From NCBI GenBank assembly GCA_963971535.1, contig OZ020585.1, positions 154,677,371 to 154,741,370 on the forward strand: a stretch of DNA of 64,000 nucleotides. Direction: 5' to 3'. Numbering within the stretch: position 1 is the stretch's first letter; each line of letters starts with the position of its first letter. Source of the stretch: Notolepis coatsorum (Eukaryota; Chordata; Actinopteri; Aulopiformes; Paralepididae). Of the stretch, positions 25,855 to 35,745 are shown in pieces. The notes under the pieces were generated by a model. The model was not told where the DNA came from. It was given only the letters and a program-made list of their open reading frames with translations, and searched no databases. The position numbers were made by a program, and so were the translations under genes.

Positions 25855-26020
25855 CACCCTTACTTACAATTATTTATGAATTGAAAAGAGGGACCCTGAT
25901 GTAAACGAGACGAAAATCTTTCTCTAGTCTGCATCCCCTTAACAATTGTGTGTATTGAGCCGTATACTGTATTGTACCCATTCTGCAATCTGTTATTAAA
26001 ACATTCATTCAATCAATCTG
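25855..26020 (+). mobile_element. LINE-A 3' tail copy
   Basis: From ttatgaattgaaaagaggga through ctagtctgcatccccttaac to an ATTC/ATCA tail near 26015. Only 3' UTR remains. Confidence 0.85.
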
Positions 26021-26059
26021 CACAGTGATTGATTGATCAGATTATATATATATTGTAAC

Positions 26060-26365
26060 TATATTTATTGTAAGTCAAATATAACTGAATTTTTGTAGCT
26101 CATCCCATTTCTGCTTTGCACTATATAGTATATTGTATGGTAACTCAGTTACTTCTACTCTGCATTGAACATTGTACATATGTACATACTGAACACTTGT
26201 GTCTACGTACGTGACTTCTATTTTATACTTGCTATACTTATTTTATTTTATACTTATCCTTTTGTCTACCAGTCTCTGGAGTGTAACAGAAAGAAGCATT
26301 TTGTATAAAAGTATTCTGTACTTCTCTGACAACTAATAAAGAAACTTGAGAAACTTAACTTGAAT
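26060..26365 (+). mobile_element. Rex1-like LINE 3' UTR with ACTTGA-type tail
   Basis: Matches 55820-56125 block by block: catcccatttctg, gcactatatagtat, gtaactcagtta, gaacattgtacatatg, then agtctctggag-gtaacag and gtataaaagtattctgtact, ending in repeats of acttga. At 55489-56125 the same UTR follows Rex1-like codons, which identifies the family. No coding part here. Confidence 0.75.
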
Positions 26366-26599
26366 GTCTGTCTGTGGTCCCAGAGTTCAATCAGTGATGC
26401 GGGGGAGGGGGCTTTTTGAGGCGTCTGTCTGTAGCGTGCACAGATCAAATGAGGTGTGGGGGGAGGGGTGCTTGTTGAGGTTCACAGTAAAAAGTCAACG
26501 TGGCACAGAGTTCAGAGAGATGACACCTGAGGGAAATAAGCTGTTCTGTGCTGCTGTGTATATACCATTATGCTATCATAACATAACATCAATCATGTG

Positions 26600-26960
26600 T
26601 GCTCAAATCATCATGGTTGATACAAATGTATTGTTAAAATTGAGAAACAAAATTACCAAAATGAATAGGCAAGAAAAAACATTATCAAACCAGATTGGAG
26701 GAGTGTAAAGGGGACAGTAAGAGACTATGGAAAACATTGAATGAAGCTATGGGTAGAAATAAAATGGGCAAAACGCCATAATTTATTGAGTCAGATGGTA
26801 TATTCATCACTAAACCATTTGACATTGCAACCCATTTCAACAACTACTTTGTTTCCAAGGTAAACACAATTAGAAATAAAATGTTGCCAATGAGTGGTAA
26901 GCTGTCAGACTCTGCGCTTTACTCCAGTCATGTGTGTACAGTGAATACAGCAGGGAGCTC
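26600..26960 (+). pseudogene. LINE ORF2 linker fragment between endonuclease and RT
   Basis: Reading with one frameshift and one stop gives KLRNKITKMNRQEK, CKGDSKRLWKTLNEAMGRNKMGKTP, then FIESDGIFITKPFDIATHFNNYFVSKVNTIRNKM. These are characteristic of the region between endonuclease and reverse transcriptase in common fish CR1/L2-group LINEs (the W-K-T-L-N and I-A-x-H-F-N-x-Y-F blocks). It has no tail or RT and is probably an internally truncated relic. Confidence 0.7.
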
Positions 26961-27661
26961 AGAACGCAGTAGATTGAAATAAAGGTGTTCTATTTAAATT
27001 TCAACCTGATTCAATTGGATCTTTGTTTCCATATGAAGTATCATAAAATGTATCATATGAAATATATAAATTATTAAATGTATCATAAATATATTAACAA
27101 TATAGACCAGAACATTACCTCAAGTGACTTTACTTTGCAGTAACATTGAATTTGTCAACATGCTTCTGATGCACCGCTGATAATGGGCTTTGGACTGAAG
27201 ACTTCATTATGTCAATGTTTCATTTTCTTTCATTTAGGACACCTCATACATTTACTGATGTAACTCCCTGACCATGCATGCTATATTTACACATGTCGTA
27301 TTGCTGGATTCAGCACAAGTTCACAACCATTATTAATCTACATGAGTTTATATGTCTCAACTCTCATACGGCCAGGCTATATTTTGGTTGTTTTTTCCTT
27401 TGGGGTTGTATAACAATATCTATCAATTTAACCATTTTTGCAGTAAAATATTTTTATACAAGAATCCATTTCATATATGGGAGACCTTAGAGATGAGGAA
27501 AAATATGCTTGTGTTTTGTTCTACCTCCGGTAGGGGTATCTCAAAAACTAAAGCCCTTTTTGACAGTTTGTCACAGCACTACAAGGAGCTAGCGGCAGCG
27601 CGTACCACTACCAACCAACTTGTGTTCAGCTGCGGTAGCAGTGGAGCGCTGCTGACTGATT
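26961..27661. other. No recognised feature
   Basis: AT-rich. The open frame 27352-27681 (109 aa) begins in AT-rich sequence and runs into the tandem array that follows; I see no family motif in it. Confidence 0.35.
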
Positions 27662-27975
27662 ATTATGTTTCGCGTTTTTAACAACCAACTACCAGATTCA
27701 CTCGTCACTGTACATCACCTCTGAGCTCTGAAGTATAAACAAAGCCCATACAGTTATGAAATGCGCTGAACTAGAAAGCGTAACGTTATTATTATGTTTC
27801 GCGTTTTTAACAACCAACTACCAGATTCACTCGTCACTGTACATCACCTCTGAGCTCTGAAGTATAAACAAAGCCCATACAGTTATGAAATGCGCTGAAC
27901 TAGAAAGCGTAACGTTATTATGTTTCGCGTTTTTAACAACCAACTACCAGATTCACTCGTCACTGTACATCACTT
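27662..27975. repeat. Tandem repeat, 2.4 copies of a 126-129 bp unit
   Basis: The landmark attatgtttcgcgtttttaa starts at 27662, 27791 and 27917. Copies are nearly identical apart from ATT count in tattattatg. The third is cut at catcacttgac, just before a CAG-rich stretch (27985-28000). Confidence 0.95.
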
Positions 27976-28019
27976 GACTTCAGCTCCAGCAGCAGCAGCG
28001 GCGGTGCTCCGTTGAAGCC

Positions 28020-28188
28020 CTTCAATGACAGCTGCTCTCATATTTTGCGAATGCATAAACTATATCTTAAATTATGGCTATGTGTCTAATATGGCTGTCG
28101 CTTAACAATGACTTCACGACAGCCATATTAGACACATCGCCATAATTTAAGATATGCATTCGCAAATATGAGAGCTCTGTCATTGAAG
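28020..28188. mobile_element. Foldback/MITE with about 75-bp arms
   Basis: cttcaatgacag (28020) pairs with ctgtcattgaag (28188). Inside, the arms match almost base for base (tcatattttgcgaatgcata, taaattatggc, gtctaatatggctgtcg) around a loop of about 16 bp at 28100-28115. High arm identity implies recent origin or gene conversion between arms. RNA from it would form a long hairpin that could enter small-RNA processing. Confidence 0.9.
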
Positions 28189-28470
28189 TGGGTGGTGGCA
28201 GCATTACTAACAGTAGCGATTTTTATTGTTTTGTCATGACCAAACATAATCCCAACATAGATAGGAGGTGTACTGTATGTCAAATGTCGGTCATCATGTG
28301 GTGGAAGAGTTTAGTACAGTCACACTGAACTGGTTCGAGCAGCGCGTTGGTTCGACCAGCGCTAATGCCGCGTCTCTCAGCGGAAAAGGGCGTGTGCTAG
28401 GGCGGTCACGTGGCCGTGTGGCCAATCAGAGAAACGCTGAACGAAAAGCTAGCACACACACGTGTGCAGT

Positions 28471-28743
28471 ACACACGCGTGCAAACACGTGCAACCATAC
28501 ACACGCGTGCAAACACGTGCACACATACACACGCGTGCAAACACGTGCACACATACACACGCGTGCAAACACGTGCAACCATACACACGCGTGCAAACAC
28601 GTGCAACCATACACACGCGTGCAAACACGTGCACACATACACACGCGTGCAAACACGTGCAACCATACACACGCGTGCAAACACGTGCACACATACACAC
28701 GCGTGCCCACGTGCACAATTTTTTTTTTTTTTTTTTTTTTTTT
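28471..28743. repeat. 28-bp minisatellite followed by a poly-T run
   Basis: About nine copies of acacacgcgtgcaaacacgt-gcaaccat, with a second variant ending gcacacat in irregular alternation, then about 25 T (28719-28743). The Cys/His-rich open frames across it are composition artefacts. A related GTGCAC array in inverted orientation lies at 30845-31010. Confidence 0.95.
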
Positions 28744-28763
28744 ATAAAAAAGAAATTACTGCA

Positions 28764-28807
28764 AAAACGAATCTGTGAGACAGGATATGGTCGATGACAG
28801 ATTACTT
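28764..28807. repeat. Module end shared in inverted orientation with 30650-30722
   Basis: gacaggatatggtcgatgac-agattactt (28777-28805) is the inverted complement of 30663-30692 (aagtaatctgtcatcgacca). Both adjoin a poly-T or poly-A run and then a CGTG-type minisatellite on the outer side. The two modules therefore face each other across 1.8 kb. Confidence 0.85.
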
Positions 28808-28810
28808 AAT

Positions 28811-29220
28811 TCAGGGTTTAACATGATTTGTTGAGCTTCCTCTGGTGTTGTGCTCGTGGTATTCACTGACCTTTGTGAAGTATTTTGACATGTACATGGG
28901 TACCTTAGTCATATAGTGTATCTTGTAGACCAGGCCCATTGCAAGTTGCTGTACTCTGTCGTCTACTCTAAGCCATCCTAGGTTGTCAAAGTGTGCAGGG
29001 GTGAGGTGGGTTCTAGGGGTAAGGTCAAGTAGTAGTCTGACTAGTTTGTTTTGTGATATTTGTAATCTTGTTTTTAGCGCCTTTGAGGTGCTTTGGTACC
29101 ATGAGGTGCAAGCATAGTCGTAGTACCCTTGAATGAGTGCTCCTGCCAGAGTCTTCAGGGTATTCTTGTTTACCAGAGAGGAGATCCGGTACAAGAATCT
29201 AGTTCGTTGGTTGACTTTTT
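28811..29220 (-). mobile_element. LINE-A ORF fragment, minus strand
   Basis: The longest undamaged LINE-A coding piece here (127 aa): MYRISSLVNKNTLKTLAGAL, then YACTSWYQSTSKALKTRLQI, RTHLTPAHFDNLGWLRVDDR and MGLVYKIHYMTKVPMYMSKY. It corresponds to the region downstream of the RT palm in CR1-group LINEs. The 3' UTR and tail are missing because the inverted-module repeat begins directly next to it. Confidence 0.85.
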
Positions 29221-29569
29221 TTAATGCTATGTAAATACATGTTCACAACAAAGAAATGTATTTTGTTTTTAATTCTAAACGAATATGTATATTTCCCCCA
29301 TGGGCTACAGGTCATATGTATTGTCATTTCACTTCTACATACATGCTATATAAATAGCCTATTGTTCAATTATGTATTGAATGATTATGCAAGCATTTGA
29401 GAGTAGCCACACCATTATACCCCAGCAAAATTATCAAAGGATTAATACTTTTTACGTGGACTTTTGGTACAGGATGGAAAGGGAATTCATCAAGGGCCCA
29501 TCTAGCTGGATTTTGACAGTTGCTCACATAAAGAAAGGCTGCACCAAGTTCCTGTATTTTAAAATGTAA

Positions 29570-30045
29570 GGCTGCAATTCGAAACTGGCCACCGTAAATG
29601 TCCAAACCCCCCACCCCCACCCCCTCCTAATAGACAGTCTCCTCCCCACCGCATGTATATATTCTCTCCCCGCCGTATATGTATATTTCTCTCCCACCCA
29701 CCCACCCACCCCCTCCTAATGTACAGTCCCCTCCCCATCTATACTCTGTCAGGATCTATGAGTAACAGTACTGTATATTTGAATACCTTATATGTCACAA
29801 ATGTATCAGTACTAAATACCTATATGTCCCTATGCCATAAATGTCATGTATGTTGAGTATGTCATAAATGTCAATATGAAATGAAAATGGGGGACCCTGA
29901 TGTAAACAAGACAAACGTCTTTCTCTGGTCTGCATCCCCTTAACAATTGTGTGTATTGAGCCGTACTGTATTGTACCCATTCTGCAATCTGTTAAATAAA
30001 GTTTTCATTCATTCATTCATTCATTCATTCATTCATTCATAGCAG
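29570..30045 (+). mobile_element. LINE-A 3' end with ATTC tail
   Basis: Starts at ggctgcaattcgaaactggc (last ORF codons), then the pyrimidine-rich UTR blocks and (ATTC)n at 30006-30040. UTR closely matches the 21480-21915 copy, so the two belong to the ATTC subfamily. Confidence 0.88.
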
Positions 30046-30068
30046 TCAATGTATTCCTACGCTTCACT

Positions 30069-30080
30069 GCCCCCTGGTGG
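30069..30080 (-). promoter_or_regulatory. CTCF-like core motif
   Basis: GCCCCCTGGTGG reads as CCACCAGGGGGC on the minus strand. The surrounding 30 bp are the inverted counterpart of 10300-10325, so this core is carried by a repeat. Binding not shown. Confidence 0.4.
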
Positions 30081-30119
30081 AATCTTAGGGGAACAGTATA
30101 CAACGAAATTTCAGGGGAG

Positions 30120-30545
30120 CTCCCACAGACCGTAGTACAATATATACATACATGAAACACATAACACTGTACATATAACAGAATATTTTAAATAATAAAG
30201 TGCATGATGAGCGGTAACATAGTGGTTTATCAAGTCCAGGTAAGTGCATGGTGCATGTGAGGAGACAGTCAATGAGCGTTTAACAGTCTGACTGCTTGGG
30301 GGAAAAAGCTGTTCATAAGTCTTCAACTCTGTATGTATGGACCGGTATCTCCTCCCTGAGGGAAGGAGCTGAAAGAGGTGATGTGCTGGATGAGACAGAC
30401 TGGTCCTTGATAATACACTTGGAGCGGTGGAGGCAGCGGGAGGTGATGTTTGTTAGAGGAGTCCCGACGATCGTGCCTGCCGCCTTCACCACCCTCTGTA
30501 GAGCCTCTTGCTCTGCCTTTGTGCAGCTGGAGAACCACACAGACT
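30120..30545 (-). pseudogene. Rex1-like LINE ORF2 C-terminus, minus strand
   Basis: Minus-strand codons give FSSCTKAEQEALQRVVKAAG-TIVGTPL, then RCLHRSKCIIKD and (next frame) RLMNSFFPQAVRLLNAH. They parallel STAQDKKALQRVVRSAERTT, CRIMKDPHHPNN and RLSFFPQAIRVLNNEH of the Rex1-like LINE at 33099-34487. At least one frameshift. Non-functional 3' fragment. Confidence 0.8.
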
Positions 30546-30649
30546 GAGTGAGAGTGGTTTTGAAAGTGGGTAGAGATTCACATTACTTTACAGCTTTGAA
30601 GGGAGCTGGATCTTTTAAGAATGTATTAATCATCTACCAAAGTGTGAAT

Positions 30650-31069
30650 AAAAAGATATAGGTATATTTTAAGTAATCTGTCATCGACCATATCCTGTCC
30701 CCGAATACTCACAGATTTGTTCTTGCAGCAAAAAAAAAGATATAAAAAAAATAAAGAAAAATTAAAAAAATAAAAATTCTTGCAGCAAAAAAAATATATA
30801 TAAAAAAAATAAAAAAACGTAAAAAAATAAAAAAAATAAAAAAGCAACGTGCACGCGTGTGTATGTGTGCACGTGTATGTGTGCACGTGTGTGTGCACGT
30901 GTATGTGTGCACGTGTATGTGTGCACGTGTGTGTGCACGTGTATGTGTGCACGTGTATGCACGCGTGTGTGTGCACGCGTAGCAGTGTGTGCACGCGGTG
31001 TGCACGCGGAGCAGTGATGCGGTGAGTGGATCGTTCGTTCGCTCTGCGACCTGTTTCATCCCCCATACG

Positions 31070-31101
<32 letters not shown>

Positions 31102-31110
31102 TGTGTGCGT
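30650..31110. repeat. Inverted module: A-rich block, GTGCAC minisatellite and (TGCG)n
   Basis: 30650-30722 is the inverted copy of 28764-28807. 30723-30843 is A-rich with a duplicated tcttgcagcaaaaaaaa. 30845-31010 is a GTGTATGTGTGCAC-type array, and 31067-31110 is (TGCG)n. The open frames over it (up to 218 aa on the minus strand) are His/Thr-rich and Phe-rich composition artefacts. Confidence 0.9.
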
Positions 31111-31502
31111 GCGTGTCTGTGTGTAGGCCTTGCCTCAGTAAAATGTGCATGTGTGTATAAAGATTATTTGCATGTATGTGTAAGCATAGTTGTGTCTGTG
31201 TGGATGTGTGTGAGTCCCAGGCAGACAGGTAGCAGGCCATTAGTGTTCTTTGTTCATGAGCCGGGCTGTCTGGGGAAAACAACTAGGGAGTCTCAGAGCC
31301 TCCTGGTTTGGGCCTCGAGGCTGCGGTATCATTTGGCAGACGGCAGCAGCTGCAATGGTCCGTGGTTGGGATGGCTGGGGTCTTTGATAATCCTGCAGGC
31401 TTTGCTGACACACTGTTTCGTTGTATATATCCTGGATGGAAGGAAGCTTGTATCAGCTGATGTCTGGACAAACCTCTGTGGCGCGACCCCGAGTCAGTCG
31501 CC
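31111..31502. other. Possible 5' UTR of the Rex1-like LINE
   Basis: No gene of its own. Contains gtctttgataatcctgcagg and similar stretches I cannot place. Since the LINE ORF begins at 31503, part of it may be the LINE 5' UTR; I cannot find the exact 5' end. Confidence 0.35.
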
Positions 31503-32561
31503 ATGGGTTTTGCTCAGCAACGAATGTGCACATTTATAGTTATTATGTTTGTTTTTACTACTTTTTTTATCGAAGCATCACTGGCGGGGACGTCATACGA
31601 CCGTCAGTCACTTATTGACCTAAACTCCGGACTCAAAGGGGAGTTTAGAGACACTTTATCATGCCAAGAATGGCCAACAGAGATTAGGCGGGACAAAGAC
31701 AACGCGGGAGACAAAGAAGGACGCAAGACAAAGAGGAAACACAGGGGAAAGAGGAGCGGGATCAGATTAAGATTAAGGAAATCTGCTTACCGTCCGGCTA
31801 TTCCATCCATCTTCCTAGCGAATGCCCGTTCGCTAGAGAGTAAGATGGATGATTTACGTGCGCGGGTCCGATTCCAGCGAGAGATGAGGGAATGCAATAT
31901 CCTGTGCTTCACCGAGACCTGGCTGAAACCAGTGACTCCCGATCACAGCATCTCTCCCTCCGACTCCTTCACCATCTTCAGAGCGGATCGTACAGAAGCC
32001 TCCGGGAAGAGCATCGGCGGGGGGCTATGCCTTATGACCAACAACGGCTGGACTAGCCCCGGGGAAATGAAGATACTCTCCCGTTCATGCTCTCCCGACA
32101 TGGAACACATCACGATCCAATGTCGTCCTTTCCATCTTCCGTGCGAATTCACTGCAGTGATCATGACTGCAGTGTACATCCATCCCCAGGCGAACGCCGG
32201 CAGGGCGCTAGGGGAACTACACGACCATCTGAACGCGCACCAGATCAAGCATCCGGACGCAGCCATGATCGTAGCCGGGGACTTCAATCAGACGAATCTG
32301 AAGAAAGTCATGCCGTCTTTCTTCCAGCACATCGTCTGCTCCACAAGGGGAGGAAATACACTCGACCACTGCTACACCCTGTTCAGAGCCGGATACAAGG
32401 CTGTACCGGCTCCACCATTAGCGGGAGCAACAAACACGTCGGATCATGCCGCCATCTTTTTGGTCCCAGCGTATAAACAGAGATCACGTGACGCCGTCGT
32501 GTCACGTGAGGTAAAAAAATGGGACGACCAATCAGAGGCCACGTTTCAAGACACTAGATGA
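31503..32561 (+). pseudogene. Rex1-like endonuclease domain
   Basis: 352 codons. After a variable N-terminus and a basic stretch (KRKHRGKRSG, about residues 78-87), the apurinic-type endonuclease follows. It has FLANARSLESK (Asn motif, residue 105), FTETWL (catalytic Glu, about 136), VAGDFNQTN (GDFN, about 257) and TSDHAAIFL (terminal S-D-H, about 323). All catalytic motifs I look for are present. The frame breaks just after WDDQSEATFQDT; the continuing sequence LDDADWGMF is in another frame, consistent with a 1-bp deletion. Confidence 0.85.
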
Positions 32562-32574
32562 CGCTGACTGGGGA

Positions 32575-33102
32575 ATGTTCAGGAGAAGTAACAGTGACGT
32601 CAGCGATTTCACAGACACTGTAGTGTCATTCATAACAACACTGGCTGATACTATCGTCCCCACAAAGAAGGCGAGGGTGTTCCCAAACCAGAAACCATGG
32701 GTGGACAGTACCATCAGAGCAGCCCTCAACTCTCGCACCACTGCTTATAACCGGGGCAGAGAGTCAGGAAACATGGAAGAGTACAAGACAACAGTCTACA
32801 CTCTGCGCAAGGCTGTCAAACTTGCTAAGAGGACGTATGCCGACAAGATGGAGGCACAAATGGCACAGAATGACACAAGAGGCTTATGGCAGGGACTGAG
32901 GGCTATAACTGACTACAAAGTCAGCGCCCCCTCAATGGGGAGCGACGACGCCTCCCTTGCGGACCAGCTCAACACCTTCTATGCGCGGTTTGGTGCAAAC
33001 AGTGGCACTGCTAGCCCAACGGCTAGTGACGTAACTGGTGCGCCGGCTGTTGTGGAGGGGGGGGGGGGGGCATCCGCGGGGGGGGGGACGCTCTCTCATT
33101 GA
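32575..33102 (+). pseudogene. Rex1-like ORF2 linker region
   Basis: 175 codons joining endonuclease to reverse transcriptase. Motifs KPWVDSTIRAAL and LWQGLRAITDYK are typical of the segment in fish CR1/Rex1 ORF2. The end is Gly-rich because of a G homopolymer (33058-33087), where the RT frame is lost. Homopolymer length error, in the genome or in the assembly, is the simplest cause. Confidence 0.8.
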
Positions 33103-34487
33103 CGGTACACAGTGTGAGAAGAGCATTTATGCAGGTGAACACCAGGAAGGCTGCTGGCCCAGATGGTATAACAGGACGCATACTTAAGTCCTGTGCCAAC
33201 CAGCTTGCCCCAGTGTTCACCGCCATATTTAATCAATCCCTGGCGGAGTCGGTGGTCCCTGCCTGCTTCAAGATGTCTACCATCATCCCTGTACCGAAGA
33301 AACCCTCCCCAACATGTCCAAATGACTACAGACCGGTGGCACTCACCTCTGTGGTCATGAAATGTTTTGAGAGGCTGGTCAAGGACCACATTTGTGCCTC
33401 CCTCCCCAGTGATATGGACCCTATGCAATTTGCATACAGGACAAACAGGTCCACTGACGACGCGGTCTCCCAGGTACTGCACAGCACCCTCTCCCACCTT
33501 GACCGTCAGAAGGGGGGCTATGTGAGACTGTTGTTCATTGACTACAGCTCAGCGTTCAACACCATAGTCCCCACCAGACTGGTGGACAAGCTGATCGAGC
33601 TGGGTCTGAGCTCCACCCTGAGCGCCTGGGTACTGGACTTCCTGAGTGAAAGACCCCAGGCGGTCAGGGTGGGGGGTCAGACCTCCAACACCATCACCCT
33701 GAGCATCGGGTCCCCCCAGGGCTGTGTTCTAAGCCCCCTGCTGTACTCACTCTACACACACGACTGTGTGGCCAAGTTCAGCTCCAACTCCATAGTGAAG
33801 TTCGCAGACGACACGGTGGTGGTGGGGCTGATCTCGGACAACGACGAGAAGGCCTACCGGGAGGAGGTTGAGGTACTGGAACGCTGGTGCCAGGACAACA
33901 GCCTGCTCCTGAACATTGGTAAAACCAAGGAGCTGATCGTGGATTATAGGAGAGGACAGCAGGAGACACACACACCACTGATGATTAACGGGGCTACCGT
34001 GGACTGGGTGAGCAGCTTTAAGTACCTGGGGGTCCACATCTCAGAGGATCTGACATGGTCAACACACATAGACACAGTAGTAAAGAAGGCGAAACAGCGC
34101 CTCTACCACCTGAGACAGTTAAGGAAGTTCAGAGTATCTGGGAAGATACTCCAGTCCTTCTACTCAGGAGCTGTAGAGAGCATCTTGACTGGAAACATCA
34201 CTGCCTGGTATGGAAACAGCACGGCACAAGACAAGAAGGCCCTACAGAGAGTGGTGCGCTCAGCCGAGCGTACCACAGGTATTGCACTACCTCCCCTGCA
34301 GGTTCTATACAACAAGAGGTGCAAATCCAGAGCCTGCAGGATAATGAAAGACCCTCACCACCCCAATAACAGCCTGTTCCAGCTGCTGAGGTCAGGTAGA
34401 CGCCTGCGAACCCCAGCTACTAGGACAGAGAGGCTTAGGCTCAGCTTCTTCCCCCAGGCCATCAGAGTCCTGAACAATGAACATTGA
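33099..34487 (+). CDS. Rex1-like LINE reverse transcriptase (ORF2 3' part)
   Basis: 462 open codons. RT motifs in order: KAAGPDGITG (about 16-26), NDYRPVALTSVVMKCFER (about 76-93), FAYRTNRSTDDA, LLFIDYSSAFNT with the first catalytic Asp, GSPQGCVLSPLLYSLYT, and KFADDTVVVG with the catalytic Asp pair (about 231). KTKELIVDYRR and YLGVHI follow in the thumb. The C-terminus FFPQAIRVLNNEH is the usual family end. The start codon shown is not natural; the domain belongs to the frameshifted ORF above. It would copy LINE RNA at a nicked target site. Confidence 0.88.
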   Translation: MTVHSVRRAFMQVNTRKAAGPDGITGRILKSCANQLAPVFTAIFNQSLAESVVPACFKMSTIIPVPKKPSPTCPNDYRPVALTSVVMKCFERLVKDHICASLPSDMDPMQFAYRTNRSTDDAVSQVLHSTLSHLDRQKGGYVRLLFIDYSSAFNTIVPTRLVDKLIELGLSSTLSAWVLDFLSERPQAVRVGGQTSNTITLSIGSPQGCVLSPLLYSLYTHDCVAKFSSNSIVKFADDTVVVGLISDNDEKAYREEVEVLERWCQDNSLLLNIGKTKELIVDYRRGQQETHTPLMINGATVDWVSSFKYLGVHISEDLTWSTHIDTVVKKAKQRLYHLRQLRKFRVSGKILQSFYSGAVESILTGNITAWYGNSTAQDKKALQRVVRSAERTTGIALPPLQVLYNKRCKSRACRIMKDPHHPNNSLFQLLRSGRRLRTPATRTERLRLSFFPQAIRVLNNEH

Positions 34488-35024
34488 GTACCACTGTAAC
34501 ACTTTAGCATGAGCGGGCACACACTCAGGCCGCACGCACCCTCACTTATTGCTAAAAGGAAAGGCCTCTTTAAATTAGTATTAGCAACAGTAACAGTGTA
34601 TTGCACTACTATTACTACTACTGTTAACTGTTAACTGTTACCCGTTATTGCACACATTTATTGTTACCTGCTACCTGTTATTGCACAATTTTATTGCACA
34701 CATTTTTTGTATTGGATTCTATTATATGTTGTACCAATTGCACATCGTTGCGGGCAAGACCACCCGCATTTCATTGTATATCCGTATGCCGTGACAAATA
34801 AACTCTCTTGACTTGACTTGACTTGACTCTAGTGCTTTGTTGTTGTGGGCAGAGCAGTTCCCATACCAGGCAGTGATGCATCCAGTCGAGATGCTCTTGG
34901 AAGAAGGCCTACGGGATCTTGCGCCCCATGCCGAGTTTCCTCAGCCGCCTTAGGTGGAAGAGATGTTGCTGTGTCTTCTTCACCACCTGGCTGGTGAGTT
35001 CTTCTGTGATGTGAACACAGAGGA

Positions 35025-35508
35025 ATTTAAAGGAACATGCCAACATTTTGGGAAATTAGCTTACCGTCTTCTCCAGAGAGAGACAAGAAGATGGATACCA
35101 GTTTCAATGAATGGAAGCGGACAGTAGCGGTTAGCCTTCGGGCGAGGTGTTAATTGGACAATGCCTAGGCTAACCCCCCACCAATGGGACCCTGATGTAA
35201 ACAAGACGAAAGTCTTTCTCTGGTCTGCATCCCCTTAACAATTGTATGTATTGAGCTGTACTGTACTGTACCCATTTTGCAATCTGTTAATAAAGTTTTC
35301 ATTCATTCATTCATTCATTCATTCATTCATTCATTCATTCATTCGACTGGCACTGTCTACTTCCATTCATTGTGCTAAGCTAGGCTAACGTGCAGCCGGA
35401 TGGCTTTCTACTGAACGCACAGAGAGGAAACTGGTTCTTCTTGTCTCTCTCTGGAGAAGACGGTAAGCTAATTTCCCCAAATGTTGGTGTGTTCCTTTTA
35501 AAGCTGCA
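35025..35508. mobile_element. MITE with about 65-bp inverted ends
   Basis: Starts aggaacatgccaacattttg and ends with the complement cccaaatgttggtgtgttcc-t. The match continues through cttaccgtcttctccagaga and gacaagaag on the left. The flanks ttta/tttaa allow a TTAA or TTTAA target duplication. It interrupts the reversed Rex1 frame and itself carries a later LINE-A tail at 35188-35345. No coding part. Confidence 0.8.
35188..35345 (+). mobile_element. LINE-A tail nested in the MITE
   Basis: gggaccctgatgtaaacaag through ctgcatccccttaacaattg to (ATTC)n with about 14 units (35298-35344). The youngest layer of a three-level nest: Rex1 fragment, then MITE, then LINE-A. Confidence 0.88.
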
Positions 35509-35745
35509 GACTTTCTCCACAGCAGACCTGTTGATGTTGATGGGGTCCAGCCTCTCTCCTCCCCTCCTGTAGTCCATGACCAACTCCTTGTTCTTGGTGA
35601 TGTTGAGAGAGAGATTGTTCACCTCCTGTAGGCTGTCTCATTGTTGTTGGTAATCGGGCCCATCACTGTTGTGTCATTGGCAAACTTAATCACCGTGTTT
35701 GAGCTGTTGGTGGCATTTTTCTTCACCATCTGCCAATGTTAGAGT

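Larger units (their letters stand above)
31503..34825 (+). mobile_element. Nearly full-length Rex1-like LINE
   Basis: The parts appear in correct order: endonuclease (31503-32561), linker (32575-33075), reverse transcriptase (33099-34487), 3' UTR and a tail of ttgac repeats (34811-34825). The RT carries the D-Y-S-S-A-F-N-T and FADDT blocks and the RLYHLRQLRKF block, which fit the Rex1 family of teleosts (CR1-related). Two frameshifts, near 32550 and in a G run at 33058-33087, split the single ORF2. Each piece is otherwise open, so decay is slight. Confidence 0.85.
34826..35745 (-). pseudogene. Second Rex1-like fragment, minus strand, split by a MITE
   Basis: Minus-strand codons in 35509-35745 give NNLSLNITKNKELVMDYRRG, PININRSAVEKVCSFK. 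After the MITE (35025-35508) the frame continues at 35024 with FLCVHITEELTSQVVKKTQQ, HLFHLRRLRKLG and HCLVW. These align with the thumb of the RT at 33900-34220. It lies tail-to-tail with the larger LINE: its preserved edge meets the (ttgac) tail at 34826. Confidence 0.8.

Noticed and set aside
28471..28716. Regular 28-bp repeats that might recall a CRISPR array
   Set aside because: No unique spacers; units are contiguous with only small variants, and the context is a vertebrate genome. It is a minisatellite.
28268..28797. Cys/His-rich frames of 90-159 aa over the minisatellite
   Set aside because: They follow the repeat unit in each frame and end in the poly-T run; no gene.
30626..31282. 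218-codon minus-strand frame
   Set aside because: His/Thr-rich then Phe-rich composition from the GTGCAC array and A-rich block.
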